Assembly (NCBI GenBank): GCA_014218235.1
Contig: CM024760.1
Coordinates: forward strand, 146,149,245-146,213,244
Reading direction: 5' to 3'
From: Colocasia esculenta
Lineage: Eukaryota; Streptophyta; Magnoliopsida; Alismatales; Araceae
DNA: 64,000 nt
The notes beneath the pieces were generated by a model, which saw only the letters and a list, made by a program, of their open reading frames with translations, searched no databases and had not been told where the DNA came from. This document shows, in pieces, positions 10,501 through 20,479 of the stretch (position 1 is its first letter; each line of letters opens with the position of its first letter). A program made the translations under genes and the position numbers.

Positions 10501-11376
10501 CCATTCTCCATGTGGGCTTTCGATATTGTCGGTCCTCTTGGTGATTCTAATGCTCAAACCAAACAAAAGTCATTTATCCTAACTGCGACTGAGTATTACA
10601 CCAAGTGGGCAGAAGCTGAAGCCTTCATAGAAATCAAAGCATCCGCGGTGTGCCGCTTCATCATCAGAAACATCATCTCGCGGTTCGGAGTGCCAAGCAG
10701 CATCGTCACGGACAATGGGCCGCAATTCATCGCACAAGAGCTCCAGGACCTCTGTAAGAAATACAACATCACGCTGCATCATTCATCGCCGTATTACCCG
10801 CAAGGCAATGGCCAAGCTGAAGCAACTAACAAAACCCTTCTTAAAATCCTAAAGAAAACCTGTGAGTCGCATAAATTCGCCGACTGGCCAGAGAAGCTAA
10901 TAGAGGCTCTATGGGCCTACCGCACCTCCGTCCGCACTCCCACGGGGCAAACCCCGTACGCTCTCACCTACGGGATGGAGGCGGTAGTTCCATATGAGAT
11001 CCTAATTCCTTCACTAAGAGTCCAACTAGACAAGAAACTTAATCTTGATGAACGTCGAGAGGCGTTACTAGTCCAATTGGAACTCTTAGATGAAAGGCGG
11101 CTTATGGCAGCCGACCATGTGCTTTCCTACCAAAGGCGAATCTCGAGGTCTTTCCAAAAGAAGGTAATTGAACGAAAATTCCAAGAGGGTGATATGGTCT
11201 TGAAACGCATCTTTATCAAACCCGGAGGTCCTAGGTCCAAATTACAACCTAATTGGGAGGGTCCGTACGTTGTAAGGGAGGTCTACCCTGGAAATGCATA
11301 TCGCTTAATCACTGCTGAGGGCGTCGAGTTATCACATCCGTGGAACGGGTTGTACCTCAAACGTTTCTATCCTTAG
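7495..11376 (+). CDS. pol: Tat pol: reverse transcriptase, dual RNase H, integrase
   Basis: An intact 1293-codon frame for copying the element RNA and inserting the cDNA. RT occupies about residues 230-480, with catalytic YVDD at residue 397 (8683-8694). The first RNase H (about 530-650) is degenerate: the first catalytic position is Ser 546 in YLSVIED. A second, archaeal-type RNase H (about 688-810) keeps the acidic residues D693, E733, D755 and D805. The integrase zinc finger is H940-x6-H947-x30-C978-x2-C981, and its core is D1010, D1073, E1109 (DD35E). The C-terminus ends in a basic integrase tail with no chromodomain. The first Met is a convention only: the frame is open upstream to the A9 run, so pol is probably translated as a fusion. 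This is the best-preserved coding region in the window. Confidence 0.95.
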   Translation: MHFEVEETAYVLHSADQGHPAAGASPPAPSLGAILFEDTMSSSSPVESSSLEGSSIEESSTSLDRPREEGQVNPVSTKTKHRPRKQRGKAIPRRYLQELARRCQALLLIEEFTKEALVFEEVFEQDGVFIDDGFGVYEIMNDEDPIEEEDSEVDDAAEKYASGVRRFDEPTTAVDEPTKEVNLGTEEDPRIVMISANLPPDEEEELVQILREYKDSFAWSYEDMPGLDPSLVEHRLVLKEGAKAIKQKLRRFHPLTALKMKDEVDKLHKARFIRVVLYPNWVANIVPVMKKDGKVRICIDFRDLNKACPKDDFPLPHLDVLIDNTAGYETLSFMDGYSGYNQIRLAPEDQEKTSFTTPWGTYCYVVMPFGLKNAGATYQRAMMAIFHDMIHVYVEVYVDDILVKSRTRREHPEILAKVLQRAREYQLKMNPKKCVFGVSSGKLLGFIVSKRGIEIDPNKAKAIAEMPPPKNITQLRGLIGCLQFIRRFISQHSQRCRPFYDLLKGGAKFEWNQKCQAAFDELKSYLMNPPVLQPPTPGKPLILYLSVIEDSLGAVLAQRDESGKERAAYYLSRLFNPAESKLTTADKTCAALVWVVQKLKHYFLAHEVKLISRMDPLRYLLEKPVLSDRLARWQSFLSQFDISFVVQKAVKGYAIAEHLAHLPLPHSDSLREGFPDEELSVIIKDPFWSLHFDGVLNSQGRGIGAVLLTPEGITIPFAYQLTFPATNNMLEYEALLAGLKHAYLLGASHLRIVGDSQLVLRQVLSTYRTRDPKLKPYQDLVTLLARQFRKLIYIHTPHSQNILADALASLASSLSFPLSRRTETIVVQRLDVPSTQDPWFSDLRATLEEKARRRGAQQVMLTELEEILNEEKLPWYFEMEQYCRDGTYPEGASAEDRRAIRRAALRYTVVGEVLYRRALNGVLLRCLTDDEAWKVVEGAHASECGGHVNSQMLAKKIIRQGYYWPTLEEDCAIYVRRCVKCQLHANKIHAPSSSLHPLSTPWPFSMWAFDIVGPLGDSNAQTKQKSFILTATEYYTKWAEAEAFIEIKASAVCRFIIRNIISRFGVPSSIVTDNGPQFIAQELQDLCKKYNITLHHSSPYYPQGNGQAEATNKTLLKILKKTCESHKFADWPEKLIEALWAYRTSVRTPTGQTPYALTYGMEAVVPYEILIPSLRVQLDKKLNLDERREALLVQLELLDERRLMAADHVLSYQRRISRSFQKKVIERKFQEGDMVLKRIFIKPGGPRSKLQPNWEGPYVVREVYPGNAYRLITAEGVELSHPWNGLYLKRFYP

Positions 11377-12185
11377 GCCTATAGGTGTGAGGCCACGACA
11401 CCTAGATCGGGGAGTAGCTCCATGTTGGGAGTCTAAGATACCTCTCTAATCGCCAAGGGCTGCTCTAAGTTAGGATTAACATACACGCACACAGCAAGCC
11501 CGGATAACCACGCTCGGTGGGTGCTGCAATTATGCGGGCCCTGCTCTAGAGATGCGTCGGTTATTCTCTTCTAATTGGTCGAAGTGTAGGGGCAAAAGGG
11601 GTCGTAAGGGTGAGGTCGTCGACCTGCAGCATACTCCGACGAGAGGAAGTCTCAAACAGGGACGGTCAAAATGACAAAAAGGGCAAAGAAGCAAAGAAAT
11701 GAAAAGAAAATCCATAATACAATAGGGGCATGGCAAAAAGTGGCAAAGTCCCCACGGGACACTAATGAGCCCGGTCGTACGCATGCCCCAAGGCAAAGCA
11801 AGTCCATGATAAAAGACCATAAAGTCCCTCCACAACAGACCCAATCTCCGAATGGTATGCTGTAGGAAGTAGCCGAACCCAACATCCTCGTACCCACACA
11901 AGACTTTCCTTAAAATATCTTCCGCTTCTCCCTATAAGGCTGATTCACCTCTAGGGTGGGGCTTAATTAATCACAGCATCAACCAAGGGTAGGTTTTCCG
12001 AGGCGTTGCCACCCCTTACGCACGTCCTGACTTAGAAAGCCCTGTGGCGACAACCGGAAGTGATCAAGATTCCTAACTAGCGGTTCGAATCGGTCGAAGT
12101 GTTGTGGCCCGAATATGCGAGTACCTTCCATCTCGCGTGTCTTATTTTAGGAAGGGCCAACGCCGGCTTTAGGCGCTAACAAAAA
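11377..12185 (+). other. Post-pol spacer of Tat element
   Basis: About 800 bp without a supported gene or recognisable motif. Short frames on both strands lack coding character. It separates pol from the A-rich tandem repeat. Confidence 0.5.
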
Positions 12186-12560
12186 ACTCAAAAAAAAAAA
12201 ATCAAAATATCTCCAAAACTCCAAAAAAATCAAATATCTCCAAAACTCCAAAGAAAATCAAATATTTCCAAAACTCCAAAAAATCAGATATTTCCAAAAC
12301 TCCAAAAAATCAAATATCTCCAAAACTCCAAAGAAAATCAAATATTTCCAAAACTCCAAAAAAAATCAGATATTTCGAAAACTCCAAAAAATCAAATATC
12401 TCCAAAACTCCAAAGAAAATCAAATATTTCCAAAACTCCAAAAACATCAAATATTTCCAAAACTCCGAAAAAATCAAATATGTCCAAAAACTCCAAAAAA
12501 ATCAAATATCTCCAAAACTCCAAAAAAATCAAATATTTCCAAAACTCAAAAAAAAAAAAC
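12186..12560. repeat. A-rich tandem repeat, about 27-bp unit, about 13 copies
   Basis: Units of the type ATCAAATATTTCCAAAACTCC vary mainly at TCTCC/TTTCC and in A-run length. Tandem repeats in the region downstream of pol are a known property of Tat/Ogre elements and can seed satellite arrays. The array lies beyond the 3' end of the antisense PMD gene, so it may also mark the end of that gene's transcript. Confidence 0.85.
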
Positions 12561-12908
12561 AAAACAAAAAAACTCTAAAAGTCAAATCTCAAAACATTAA
12601 GTGATTCCAAGCCGTTTGCATACATACATTTCATTTTGTTTATTTGCATCTTGCCTATTTAATAAGGCTTAGCCCCTTGACAAATTATCAAGGTCGCTCA
12701 CTCGTCACTTTTTTAAGGCAAGGGGCTAAGCCTAAGAACAGATCTGACTTGTTTCGTGGTTGTCTAAGTGTGCAGGACGGAAGAGGAAGCGGCACTCACA
12801 TCTCACTCGTCACTCTCACTCAGTCACAAACCATAAAAACACAAGAAGTCCATTTCATTCCATTCTATTCATATCATGTACAAAAGAAAAGAGCAAAAGT
12901 ACAAACCC

Positions 12909-15717
12909 TCAGCCGCTCTCCCCCGTACCCTCAGGCGGGCGGGGAGACGGAGGGGCCATCACCCTAGGGCCTGTCTCACTACCCTCTGGCGCTCTCTCAT
13001 GTCTCCGCGCCTCCTCCTCGTTCCTCCGCCGACCGGAGGAACCTGTCAAATAATGTCCTGCGGATCCGCTCGAGATACCGCTCCGGCTGGCCGCCGACCG
13101 GCTGCGCCCGACCAAGGCGAGGGCCCTCTCTAGCCCCCTCATCTCGGATCGCAGCATGTCGCCGCGATGCCGCTCCTCTCCGAGCTGGGTGCGGAGGTCC
13201 CCAGCCTCGGCGCGCAGTCGTGCCGCCTCCTCCGCCTCCTGGCGCCAACGCGTCGCCTCCAACGCCTCCTGCTGCCAGCGGGCCGCCGCCTCCGCCTCCT
13301 GGCGCCACCGCGCCACCTCTGTTGCCTCGGGGCGTAGGCGCAGCTCCGCCATCTCCGTCTCCAGCGCGGTCGTCCGCGCCAGGGTGGTCCTCAGCTCCTG
13401 CTCCTGCAATGCCAAACATCCTGTCAGATTTCACCAAAAGAATAAAACTCAAGGGGCATCTAGAGTAAGAAACCTACCCGCTCCCGCAGCTGGGCGAGGG
13501 CGTCCTCCGCTCGAGCCGCCGCCGCCGCTAGCTGGCCCTCCAAGACTGAGCGGTCAGGGTCCTCCTGAGAGGAAGAGGCACCGCCCACCATCTGTTGGGC
13601 CCTCTCCAACTCCCCCCTCTGCAAAAGAAACACCACAGGGTCAGTCAACCAAAAATCAGGATTAGAAGGGAAGGGTGCAAAGATACTCACCAGCTGATCC
13701 ACCACGGCCTGAAGATCATCCCGCTGCTGGATAGTGGAATGGAGGACGCCCTCGAGCGAGGCAATCCGTCCCTCGGGGTCAAGCTGCAAGACACAAGTCA
13801 AAATCAGTCACATAATTAATTAAAGAATTTAAAGCAGACTGAAAGCAGTAAAACTCACCGGTCGTCGGGTCCCCCTGTACACCTGGGCCCCGTACCGCCG
13901 GGCATAGGCCCGGTAGTAGTCCTCGTCACTGGCGGCCTCAGAGACCACCTCCTTCCCTCGCCGCTCCCAATTGTCCAGCTGCTCCCAGACCCGGACTGTC
14001 CAGTCCGTGACCTGCTGGATTCCCTGGAAGCTGCGACCGGGCCTCTCCCATGACCTCTGGCGGGTCGGGAACTCCACCACCGCCTGGTGGAGTCCCAGTG
14101 TCCGCGCCACTAACCGGTGGTGGAGCGGGACCACTGTGTTAAAACAGTGAAGCCAAATGTCCCTACCGAAGTAAGGACGGCCCCGCTCCACCCACGGCTG
14201 GGTGGCGTCGTCCTCCCCGACGTAGGGAGTCCACTGTACCTGCACACCACAAGTAAAACACGTCAGGCAACTACCAGAAAAGCAATCAAAGTAGAAAGGT
14301 TAAGGCTAGAGGTACTCACATGTCCGAGGGGGATGGTGTCCATCGCATCATGGATCAGCGTCACCTGCCGCCGCAAGGATCGCTCGTCGCGGCAGAACCG
14401 CCAGCGCTGGAGCAGGGACACGGCGCCGCGTCGCCTCGCCACCCCGCGACGAAGAGAAGGGAGGTGGTAGTACGCCCACACCTGCAAGAGCAAAACAAGT
14501 CAGTACCGCAATTAGTTAAGACAAGCAGAAAAATAACAAAGGCTAAGGGTGAGAAGCGCACCTGTAGAAGCAGGAAGAACCCCGCGACGCCGGTCTACCT
14601 GCTGGAGGTCCCTAGGCTGTCAAAGAGGTGGGCCAGGAGGGCTGCACCCCACGCATAGTTGCCCACGCTGGACAGATCCTCCAGCAGGGGCAGACAGCGG
14701 CAGCCAACTGGGTCCCCTCTGGTCCCCAGGATCAGCTTCCCGATCACGAGAATCAGGAATCGCCGTAAATCTCTGTCAGCCGCCTCTCCCTCCTCCTCCG
14801 CCAGCACGGCTCTGGCGGCCTCCGTCAGTCGTGCCAGGTACTCCGCCTGTCCCTCCCCGGTCCGGTGGCGCACGCTCGCTATCCCCAAACTGGCCTGCAA
14901 CGCCGTCCGCCCGACCAGTGAGGATCTCTCTCCCCTCACCTCCAGCTCGAGGAGCCTCTCCACCGGCTCCTGATAGCTCGTGTAGGTGGTCCCGGTCACC
15001 GCCTGGCCGTCCACACGTAGGCCAGTGATCCGTACCACGTCCTCTAGCGTAGGGACCATGTGTCCCCACGGGAAGAGGAACGCCTGACACTCCGGGTCCC
15101 ACCTCTCCTTCAGGGCCTGGATGAGCGCCACGTCCAGCGTCAGCTCCTCCAGCCGCAGGAACGGGCCGAACCCCATGCCCTCCAATCGGCGAAACTGGAA
15201 CTCCGGTAGGGCATCATAGACGGCCCGGATCACGGACCACCCCAGCCGGGACCGAATCTCGCTCTGCAAAACAATCACAGAAAAGCACAAGGATCAGCAA
15301 GAAGTCAACAAAACAACATTTGTTAAGGTAGCGACGGGTATGTCGTCGCCTTCTGAACGCGACGCATAGGGCGTCGCGATCTGTCTGGTAATGCAACACC
15401 CCCCCTGTCGCGTTCACAGACTGACCGGAAACGGCAAGAATCCGTTTTCCGGCCGTTTTACCTTGGGCCAAAAGACCCTACATCCCCTCTCCTCCATACA
15501 TTCAAGGGTTTAGGGTTCGGTTGCCTACCTTCTTGAGCCCAACGGGCTCGTCCTCGTCGCCCGGCATCACCGCGGGCTCCTCCTCCATCGGCGCGGCCGG
15601 AGGGACCTCCGGGGCCGCCATAGAGGTCCCCTCACCCGGTTGCCGACGCCGGATTGATTTCTTGTGTCGCCGGCCACCGCCCTCACCGCCTTGGCCGCCT
15701 TCTCCGCTACCCTCCAT
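12909..15717 (-). CDS. Antisense PMD/coiled-coil protein gene, seven exons, one in-frame TAG
   Basis: Exons on the minus strand: 15717-15529, 15263-14562, 14481-14320, 14239-13859, 13783-13691, 13618-13478, 13403-12909. All six introns are GT-AG and phase 0 (265 nt, then 72-80 nt). The start ATG has good context (GCGATGG). Exon 1 gives an acidic/basic N-terminus with a nuclear-signal-like RRHKKSIRRR. Exons 2-4 give a plant mobile domain with FLFPWGHMVPTLEDV (about residues 125-138), WGAALLAHLFD, VWAYYHLP and VQWTPY, as in MAIN/MAIL1 and 'PP7 long form' proteins. Exons 5-7 add Glu/Ala/Arg coiled coil and a P/G-rich tail; the full frame is 720 codons. A TAG at 14597-14595 (codon 286) interrupts the PMD, and the same frame resumes to the exon-2 donor. 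PMD proteins act in nuclear gene regulation and transposon silencing; the role here is inferred. A shorter unspliced reading is possible but less coherent. Confidence 0.8.
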
Positions 15718-16000
15718 CGCACCGCCGAGAAGGAGAGAGAGAGATAGGAGAGAGAGAGGGATAGCAGAAAGAGAGAGAGAGAGATGAAGGAGATGAGAGA
15801 GAGCAGAGAGAGCTCGCTGGAGAGAGGCCGGAAGGAAGAAGATCGCCGGAGTCGCCGGAGAAGGGAGAGGGAAAGAAGAGGAGAGTTTGAAAGAGGGAAA
15901 GAGGAAAGGAGGGCGCTCGGCCCGAATTCAAACCGCCCCAAAACCTGTGAACGCAACAAGGTCTATGTCGCCTTCTACCCAGGTGGCGACGGTGCTCATG
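15718..16000 (-). promoter_or_regulatory. GA/CT-rich upstream region of antisense PMD gene
   Basis: On the minus strand the sequence before the ATG is a CT-dinucleotide-rich tract (15730-15900), typical of plant 5' leaders and promoters. No convincing TATA box is visible. TGTCGC / GCGACA words follow at 15955-16075. Confidence 0.4.
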
Positions 16001-16229
16001 TCGCCTTCTCTTTTCAGGTCGCGACCGTTGACCTGTCGCCTTCTTGGTAGCGACAGGGCTAACGTCGCCTTCTCAAGCCAGTGCACAAAAACCTCTAAAA
16101 AAATCAATGCTCATTGCAATAATCCAATGCTTACATCAATAACATGTCTCCTTACATCAAGCATCAATCTCCTATTACATCAAGCCCACCAAGTTTCATC
16201 AAAAGTGCAATCAGGTCTATCTCTCTAGC

Positions 16230-17680
16230 TCACGGTCCCCTCGGTGGTCGGATCTTCTCGTGCTCCAGGAGGTACGCCTGGTACGTCTCCCGGTCCTCGT
16301 CGAGTCTCGGTGGGAGTGCATGGGTAGCGCATGCCCTCCACAAGGCCAGCGCGCTCCGCACGGCCAGCTCATCCTCCGGGTTCCCCAAACGTCGCTTCTT
16401 CACAGGAGGTAGGTGCGATAGTGGAAGTACTCTCGTCCTTGGCTTCCCGATCTGTAGGTAGCACCGCTGCGGGTTGTAGAGCACGGTCGCCATGTTCCCG
16501 ATGAGTTGCAAATCCAAGCCGCGTCCGAGTGGTAGTCGGATCTCCGCTCCGCGAAGTGCCGTTATGCCCAAAGCGAAGTGCTCCACCGGTAGGGTGCTGA
16601 GGTAATGGCGCCATGCACTCCTAGTCTTCTTGTCCGCCGTCCTGCACAAAACCTTATCGGAGAATTTGGCCGCGCCGCCAATGAAGTTTAAAGGATGGCA
16701 CCCGAAAATCCTACTATCGGTGGTGGGGTTGTCTACCGGTTTAAACTTTATCCTCACACCCAACCAACACTCCAATAGGATCATAGAGCCATAGAGGAAA
16801 CCTCCCGTGGAAGCCGAAGTGAGGCCCGAATAAAGATACGCCAAGACGGCGTGAGAAAGTGAGAGTCCTCGCCATACCCCACTAATTGCACTAAGGCTAG
16901 CATAGTCTATGAGGTGATCCCCGGACGGGAAGAGCACCACCCCACATAAGCATATGGCCACGGCCTTTGCGATTTCCCGGTGGTCCACGCTCTTATCCTT
17001 GCACTTGGACATGACCCACTTAGACAATGGTACTAAATGTATGAATTGTGGGCTAATTATGGTGTAGACATCCCCCGGATCGGTCATGAACTCCCCTAGG
17101 ATAAGCTTCGGGTTAATGGGCTCAACCGTGTAGCTTATGTTTTGCTCATCCCCAGGTTTTGTCTTGGGAAGAGCAAGGAAGGCCTCGACCTCCTCTAAAA
17201 GGACGGTCGCCTCAAACTTGGGGAAGATGAAGGTATGGGTTTGTGGGTGCCATAATTCTATCAAGGCTGTAAGACTATGCCAATCAAAGGAGATTTTGTG
17301 GTAGTTGTGAGCCGCTATCAAAACCCCACCCAAACCCCACTCTCTCAAGAACCTAATGACATACATGGGTAAGGACTTGATCATCGGGGCGATCCAATTG
17401 AGCTTAGAATAACGGCGAGGGCCGGGGAGAAGCTAGGAAAGAAATAAAAAAGAGAAAAGAAGGAGAGGAAGAACAGAAAATTGATGAGCAAATTCGGAGT
17501 TAAAATCATTGGAAATTCAAAACATCACAAACTTACCTCTCTCACTTCCTCGCTCCGGCTCAGATGATTGGGGACGTCCGTCACCCTCATGTGAGCTTCA
17601 TACACCGCCCGAGCACGCTTCGGACCTTCATAATCCGCCTCCCCACCCATGGAATCAAGAGGAGCTCTCTTCATGGCCAT
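16230..17680 (-). CDS. Antisense DUF7745/PMD-like protein gene, two exons
   Basis: Exon 1 is 17680-17537 (48 codons) and exon 2 is 17432-16230. The 104-nt intron is GT-AG (GAG|GTAAGT ... CCTAG) and phase 0. The 448-aa product has a nuclear-signal-like GPKRARA near residue 20. The core, at about residues 65-330, contains LWHPQTHTFIFPKFEATVLLEEV, resembling the PMD/DUF7745 signature of a W-x-P-x-T-x-F-x-F-P run followed by an E-E-V helix. A basic VKKRRLG lies near the C-terminus. There are no internal stops. It runs in the same direction as the antisense PMD gene and lies about 510 bp upstream of it. A TATA box and CT-rich leader precede the ATG, so it can be transcribed independently of the LTR. 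Family assignment is by motif reading; whether it is DUF7745 or a divergent PMD is uncertain. Confidence 0.72.
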
Positions 17681-17751
17681 GAGAGCTTGCAAAGCTTGAA
17701 GAAAATAAGAGAGAAGAGAGAGCTCCGAATTTGGCCTCTCATCCCCTTTAC

Positions 17752-17757
17752 TTATAG
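17752..17757 (-). promoter_or_regulatory. TATA box of the antisense DUF7745-like gene
   Basis: CTCTATAAGTAAA on the minus strand lies 72 bp before the ATG at 17680. The spacing predicts a transcript start near 17725 and a short CT-rich leader. Confidence 0.5.
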
Positions 17758-17959
17758 AGCCATAACACTCCTAATCATGCTAGGAAAGGGTAGGGGAAAC
17801 CCATTAAGAGTAGGAGTTTGAGTGGAAGGCACTTAGAGTCCAAGTAAGAGACCAATCCTAATCCCATGCTGAAAGCTTTTGAGCTCGGGCTGCAGAACCT
17901 GTGAAAGCGACATATCGACCCGTCGCCTTCTAGGTGGCGACAGATACCCCGTCGCCTTC

Positions 17960-19093
17960 TGAAGTGTAGGGTTGCGACAGATCCTATGTCGCCTTCTTAT
18001 CAGTTTATGTGTCATACTGGTTTCTCTATAACTGATCAAGATATTTTGCACATGTGTTTAATGCTTATTATTTGGTGCACTTTCATTGTATCTTATTGCT
18101 TTGATTATTGAAAATCCATAAAAATCAGAAAATCAAGAAAATTCATAAAAATCCAGAAAATCCAGAAAATCAAAAGACGTCCGTCAGGTAAGTCAGGTAA
18201 GTATTTCTAACTCTAATCCCTTCGCATTACTATATGATATCTACGCTATTATATCAGCTCAAGGACCGGCTGGTTCCCAGTGCGTTCCGGGATCTGAGTT
18301 CCCCTTCATCAAAAACAAGGATGATCTAAGTGCGCACTACTAATCGCTGGATAGGCCGTTGGGTGATATGACTCGGGGACGATGGATTCTATCGCACGTC
18401 GGGGATGCGAAGTGTCTTGACCCTTGCTTATATTGTCTAGCAATATTATCCTTGAATATTTGTCATTTTCCCCTTTCTTTGCATTCGTTTTTATGATTTC
18501 CTTTCGTTTTAGCCCAGCATGCATTATGTAGGAAATTTTGAGCTTCATGAATCATGATTTGTCAAAGTCAGCTTCCCAATGATGTCCCAACACAGATTCT
18601 CATCTTCTAGACAAGGATTCCACTCCGAATTTGAAAGTTTTCCTCGAGTTTGCTGCTCGGTTCAGTCCGCCAATGATGGTTTCTATGAAGGATTCCTCTC
18701 ATCCCCATTCATTTTAACAGTCATCCCTTTATCCCCGATCCGCTCATTAGTCGTGACCCGCTCAAAGGCCAGAGTCGAATCGACCCGCCGGGCAGCCCCT
18801 ATCCCCTAATGAACGAAACCTGCACGCTAAAGATAGCCAGGGTACCTCTTGAATCAGGAGGTTGATCATTCTTTTCTTTTAACTTTTATTCATCCCCAGT
18901 AGGAACCATCCTTGCGTTCTGTTCTTAGTCATGTTCAAGGTTAGCCGGATAGTTCTCGTTGCTTATTCGCCAAGAATGGGTGTCTCTTTACCTTGATGCC
19001 CGCTTTTCAGCTCATTTCGCTTCACTCCGCTACATCTCCATTTCATGCCACTTTCGCTCCATCATCGCTCCACTCCCTTGCAAAGTAGGCATC
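17960..19093 (+). other. 3' non-coding region of Tat element
   Basis: No supported coding frame. It holds TGTCGC words at 17905-17995, an A-rich patch of short AAAATCCAGAAAATC-like repeats (18115-18175), and then unique sequence leading to the purine tract. Confidence 0.5.
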
Positions 19094-19102
19094 AAGGTGG
19101 GG
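19094..19102 (+). promoter_or_regulatory. Polypurine tract of Tat element
   Basis: AAGGTGGGG lies six bases before the 3' LTR's TG at 19108, the expected place for plus-strand priming. Confidence 0.65.
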
Positions 19103-19107
19103 CAATC

Positions 19108-20474
19108 TGTAGACACCCATTTCTAACCTATAAGTCGAGCAAAATCCCTTGTCGCATCATTGACGCCCCACGTTGGCTCATCATCGTCAAGCTGGCTTTC
19201 TCCGATCATGACATCATTTTGATTAATTCACCGCCCTGGGGGATTCTTCTGGTCAAATCAAACAAATATTTCTCATTATTTCTCTGAATATAAAGTCCGA
19301 CATTTCATCTGAAGGCTGTGCATGAGTACATGCCAAAAATGCAGAAAAGTCCAGAAGGCGACAGGCCCTATGTCGCGTTCCTGAAAACGACAACCCCTAT
19401 GTCGCATTCATAAATCCGTATTTTTTTAAATCTCCCAAAAATTGCAAAATGACTTAAGTCAGCCTTCCATATGAGGAAGGCGGCGTATCGAGCCGTCGCC
19501 TTTAGGAAGGCGACAGGCTGCCCGTCGCCTTTTGGACTTTAAACAGGAAACTCAATCCGAGGCTAATTTGGACCCATGCTATTGATGGTAATTGCTTCTT
19601 TTGGACGTCCAAATCAAGTCCAAATCCTCTCAAATTCGGAGGAGACCTTCCTAACATGATCCTTTCCAAGTTCCAATAGCCCTTGCACAGCCATACTTGC
19701 CCAGAGTCGGACCCTTGCCCATTATTCCTCTCAGACCCGAGTTGGGAATAATCACCCATAAGTACCTCGTCTCTGCATCTTTTAGGGCAAGGCCGGAGCC
19801 ATTAGTTTGGGAATCCAGAGAGCTTCATCTTCCAAGAAGAAAGTTTTCTCTCCAGACGACTCAGAAGAGCCCTCCAGGGTGTTTTCCCAGCGGCTATCCA
19901 ATCTCCTCTCCCTTCTTTTCTTTATTTCATCAATTTCATGCATGCATAGTTCGTTTTTCTTCTAGTCTCGCATTAGAACACGACACACACACCTATCCTT
20001 AGCACCCCCAGGGGTTAAAAGCCCCAATCTCGTGAGTTCCCCCCATAATAGTTCATGTACATGCGTTTTTTATTGAATAGATCTTCTATGCACGAGTTCT
20101 AATGGGTTTTCTTTGTGTTTAAATCGTCTTGGCAGGTGTTTGAAGGATAGAACGAAGTGAGGCTCCTGTCCCTTGGCCGGCTGAGGAGCAGGAAGACGAG
20201 AATCCACATCTCTATCCCTCTGAAGAGAAGGCGACAAGGCCACTGTCGCGTTCAAGAAGGCGCCTTAGCCTCTGTCGCATTCAAGAGAAAGGACGGCGAC
20301 ACTGCATCTGTCGCTTTATCAGGTACGCCTTCTGATTTACCTTTCTTTTCCAAGGTAGTCAGCCCTCCACGTCTACATCTCCGAGGCGATTACTCTGGTG
20401 GCGATCACGGTCAGTTCTCAATCCCTATACTCATAATTTTTAATTCAAAAGGGGATACCAATCCCGTAATTACA
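19108..20474 (+). repeat. 3' LTR of Tat element
   Basis: A direct copy of 1050-2416, the same length, starting TGTAGACACCC and ending ATTACA. It is followed directly by the target duplication GTCAT at 20475-20479. Confidence 0.95.
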
Positions 20475-20479
20475 GTCAT
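20475..20479. repeat. Target site duplication GTCAT, right (Tat element)
   Basis: Matches 1045-1049. Confidence 0.95.

Larger units (their letters stand above)
1050..20474 (+). mobile_element. Ty3/gypsy LTR retrotransposon, Tat-type, with antisense gene cargo
   Basis: A 19,425-bp element bounded by direct 1367-bp LTRs starting TGTAGACACCC and ending ATTACA, with matching 5-bp flanks. The order is LTR, 1.1 kb leader, gag, protease + G-patch, pol (RT, RNase H, second RNase H, integrase), a 7.7 kb non-pol region, purine tract, LTR. The second archaeal-type RNase H between the first RNase H and integrase, the lack of a chromodomain and the long 3' region are hallmarks of the Tat lineage (Ogre/Retand relatives). 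By eye the LTRs differ at roughly 30 positions (about 2%), mostly transitions, which suggests a fairly young insertion. Gag carries frame breaks, so this copy is probably not autonomous. Confidence 0.95.

Noticed and set aside
13156..13665. Plus-strand Ser/Arg/Pro-rich 169-codon frame
   Set aside because: Reverse reading of the coiled-coil exons of the antisense PMD gene. It crosses introns of that gene and has no domain.
15567..15959. Minus-strand Leu/Ser-rich frame suggesting a membrane protein
   Set aside because: Produced by the CT-dinucleotide tract in the promoter/leader of the PMD gene.
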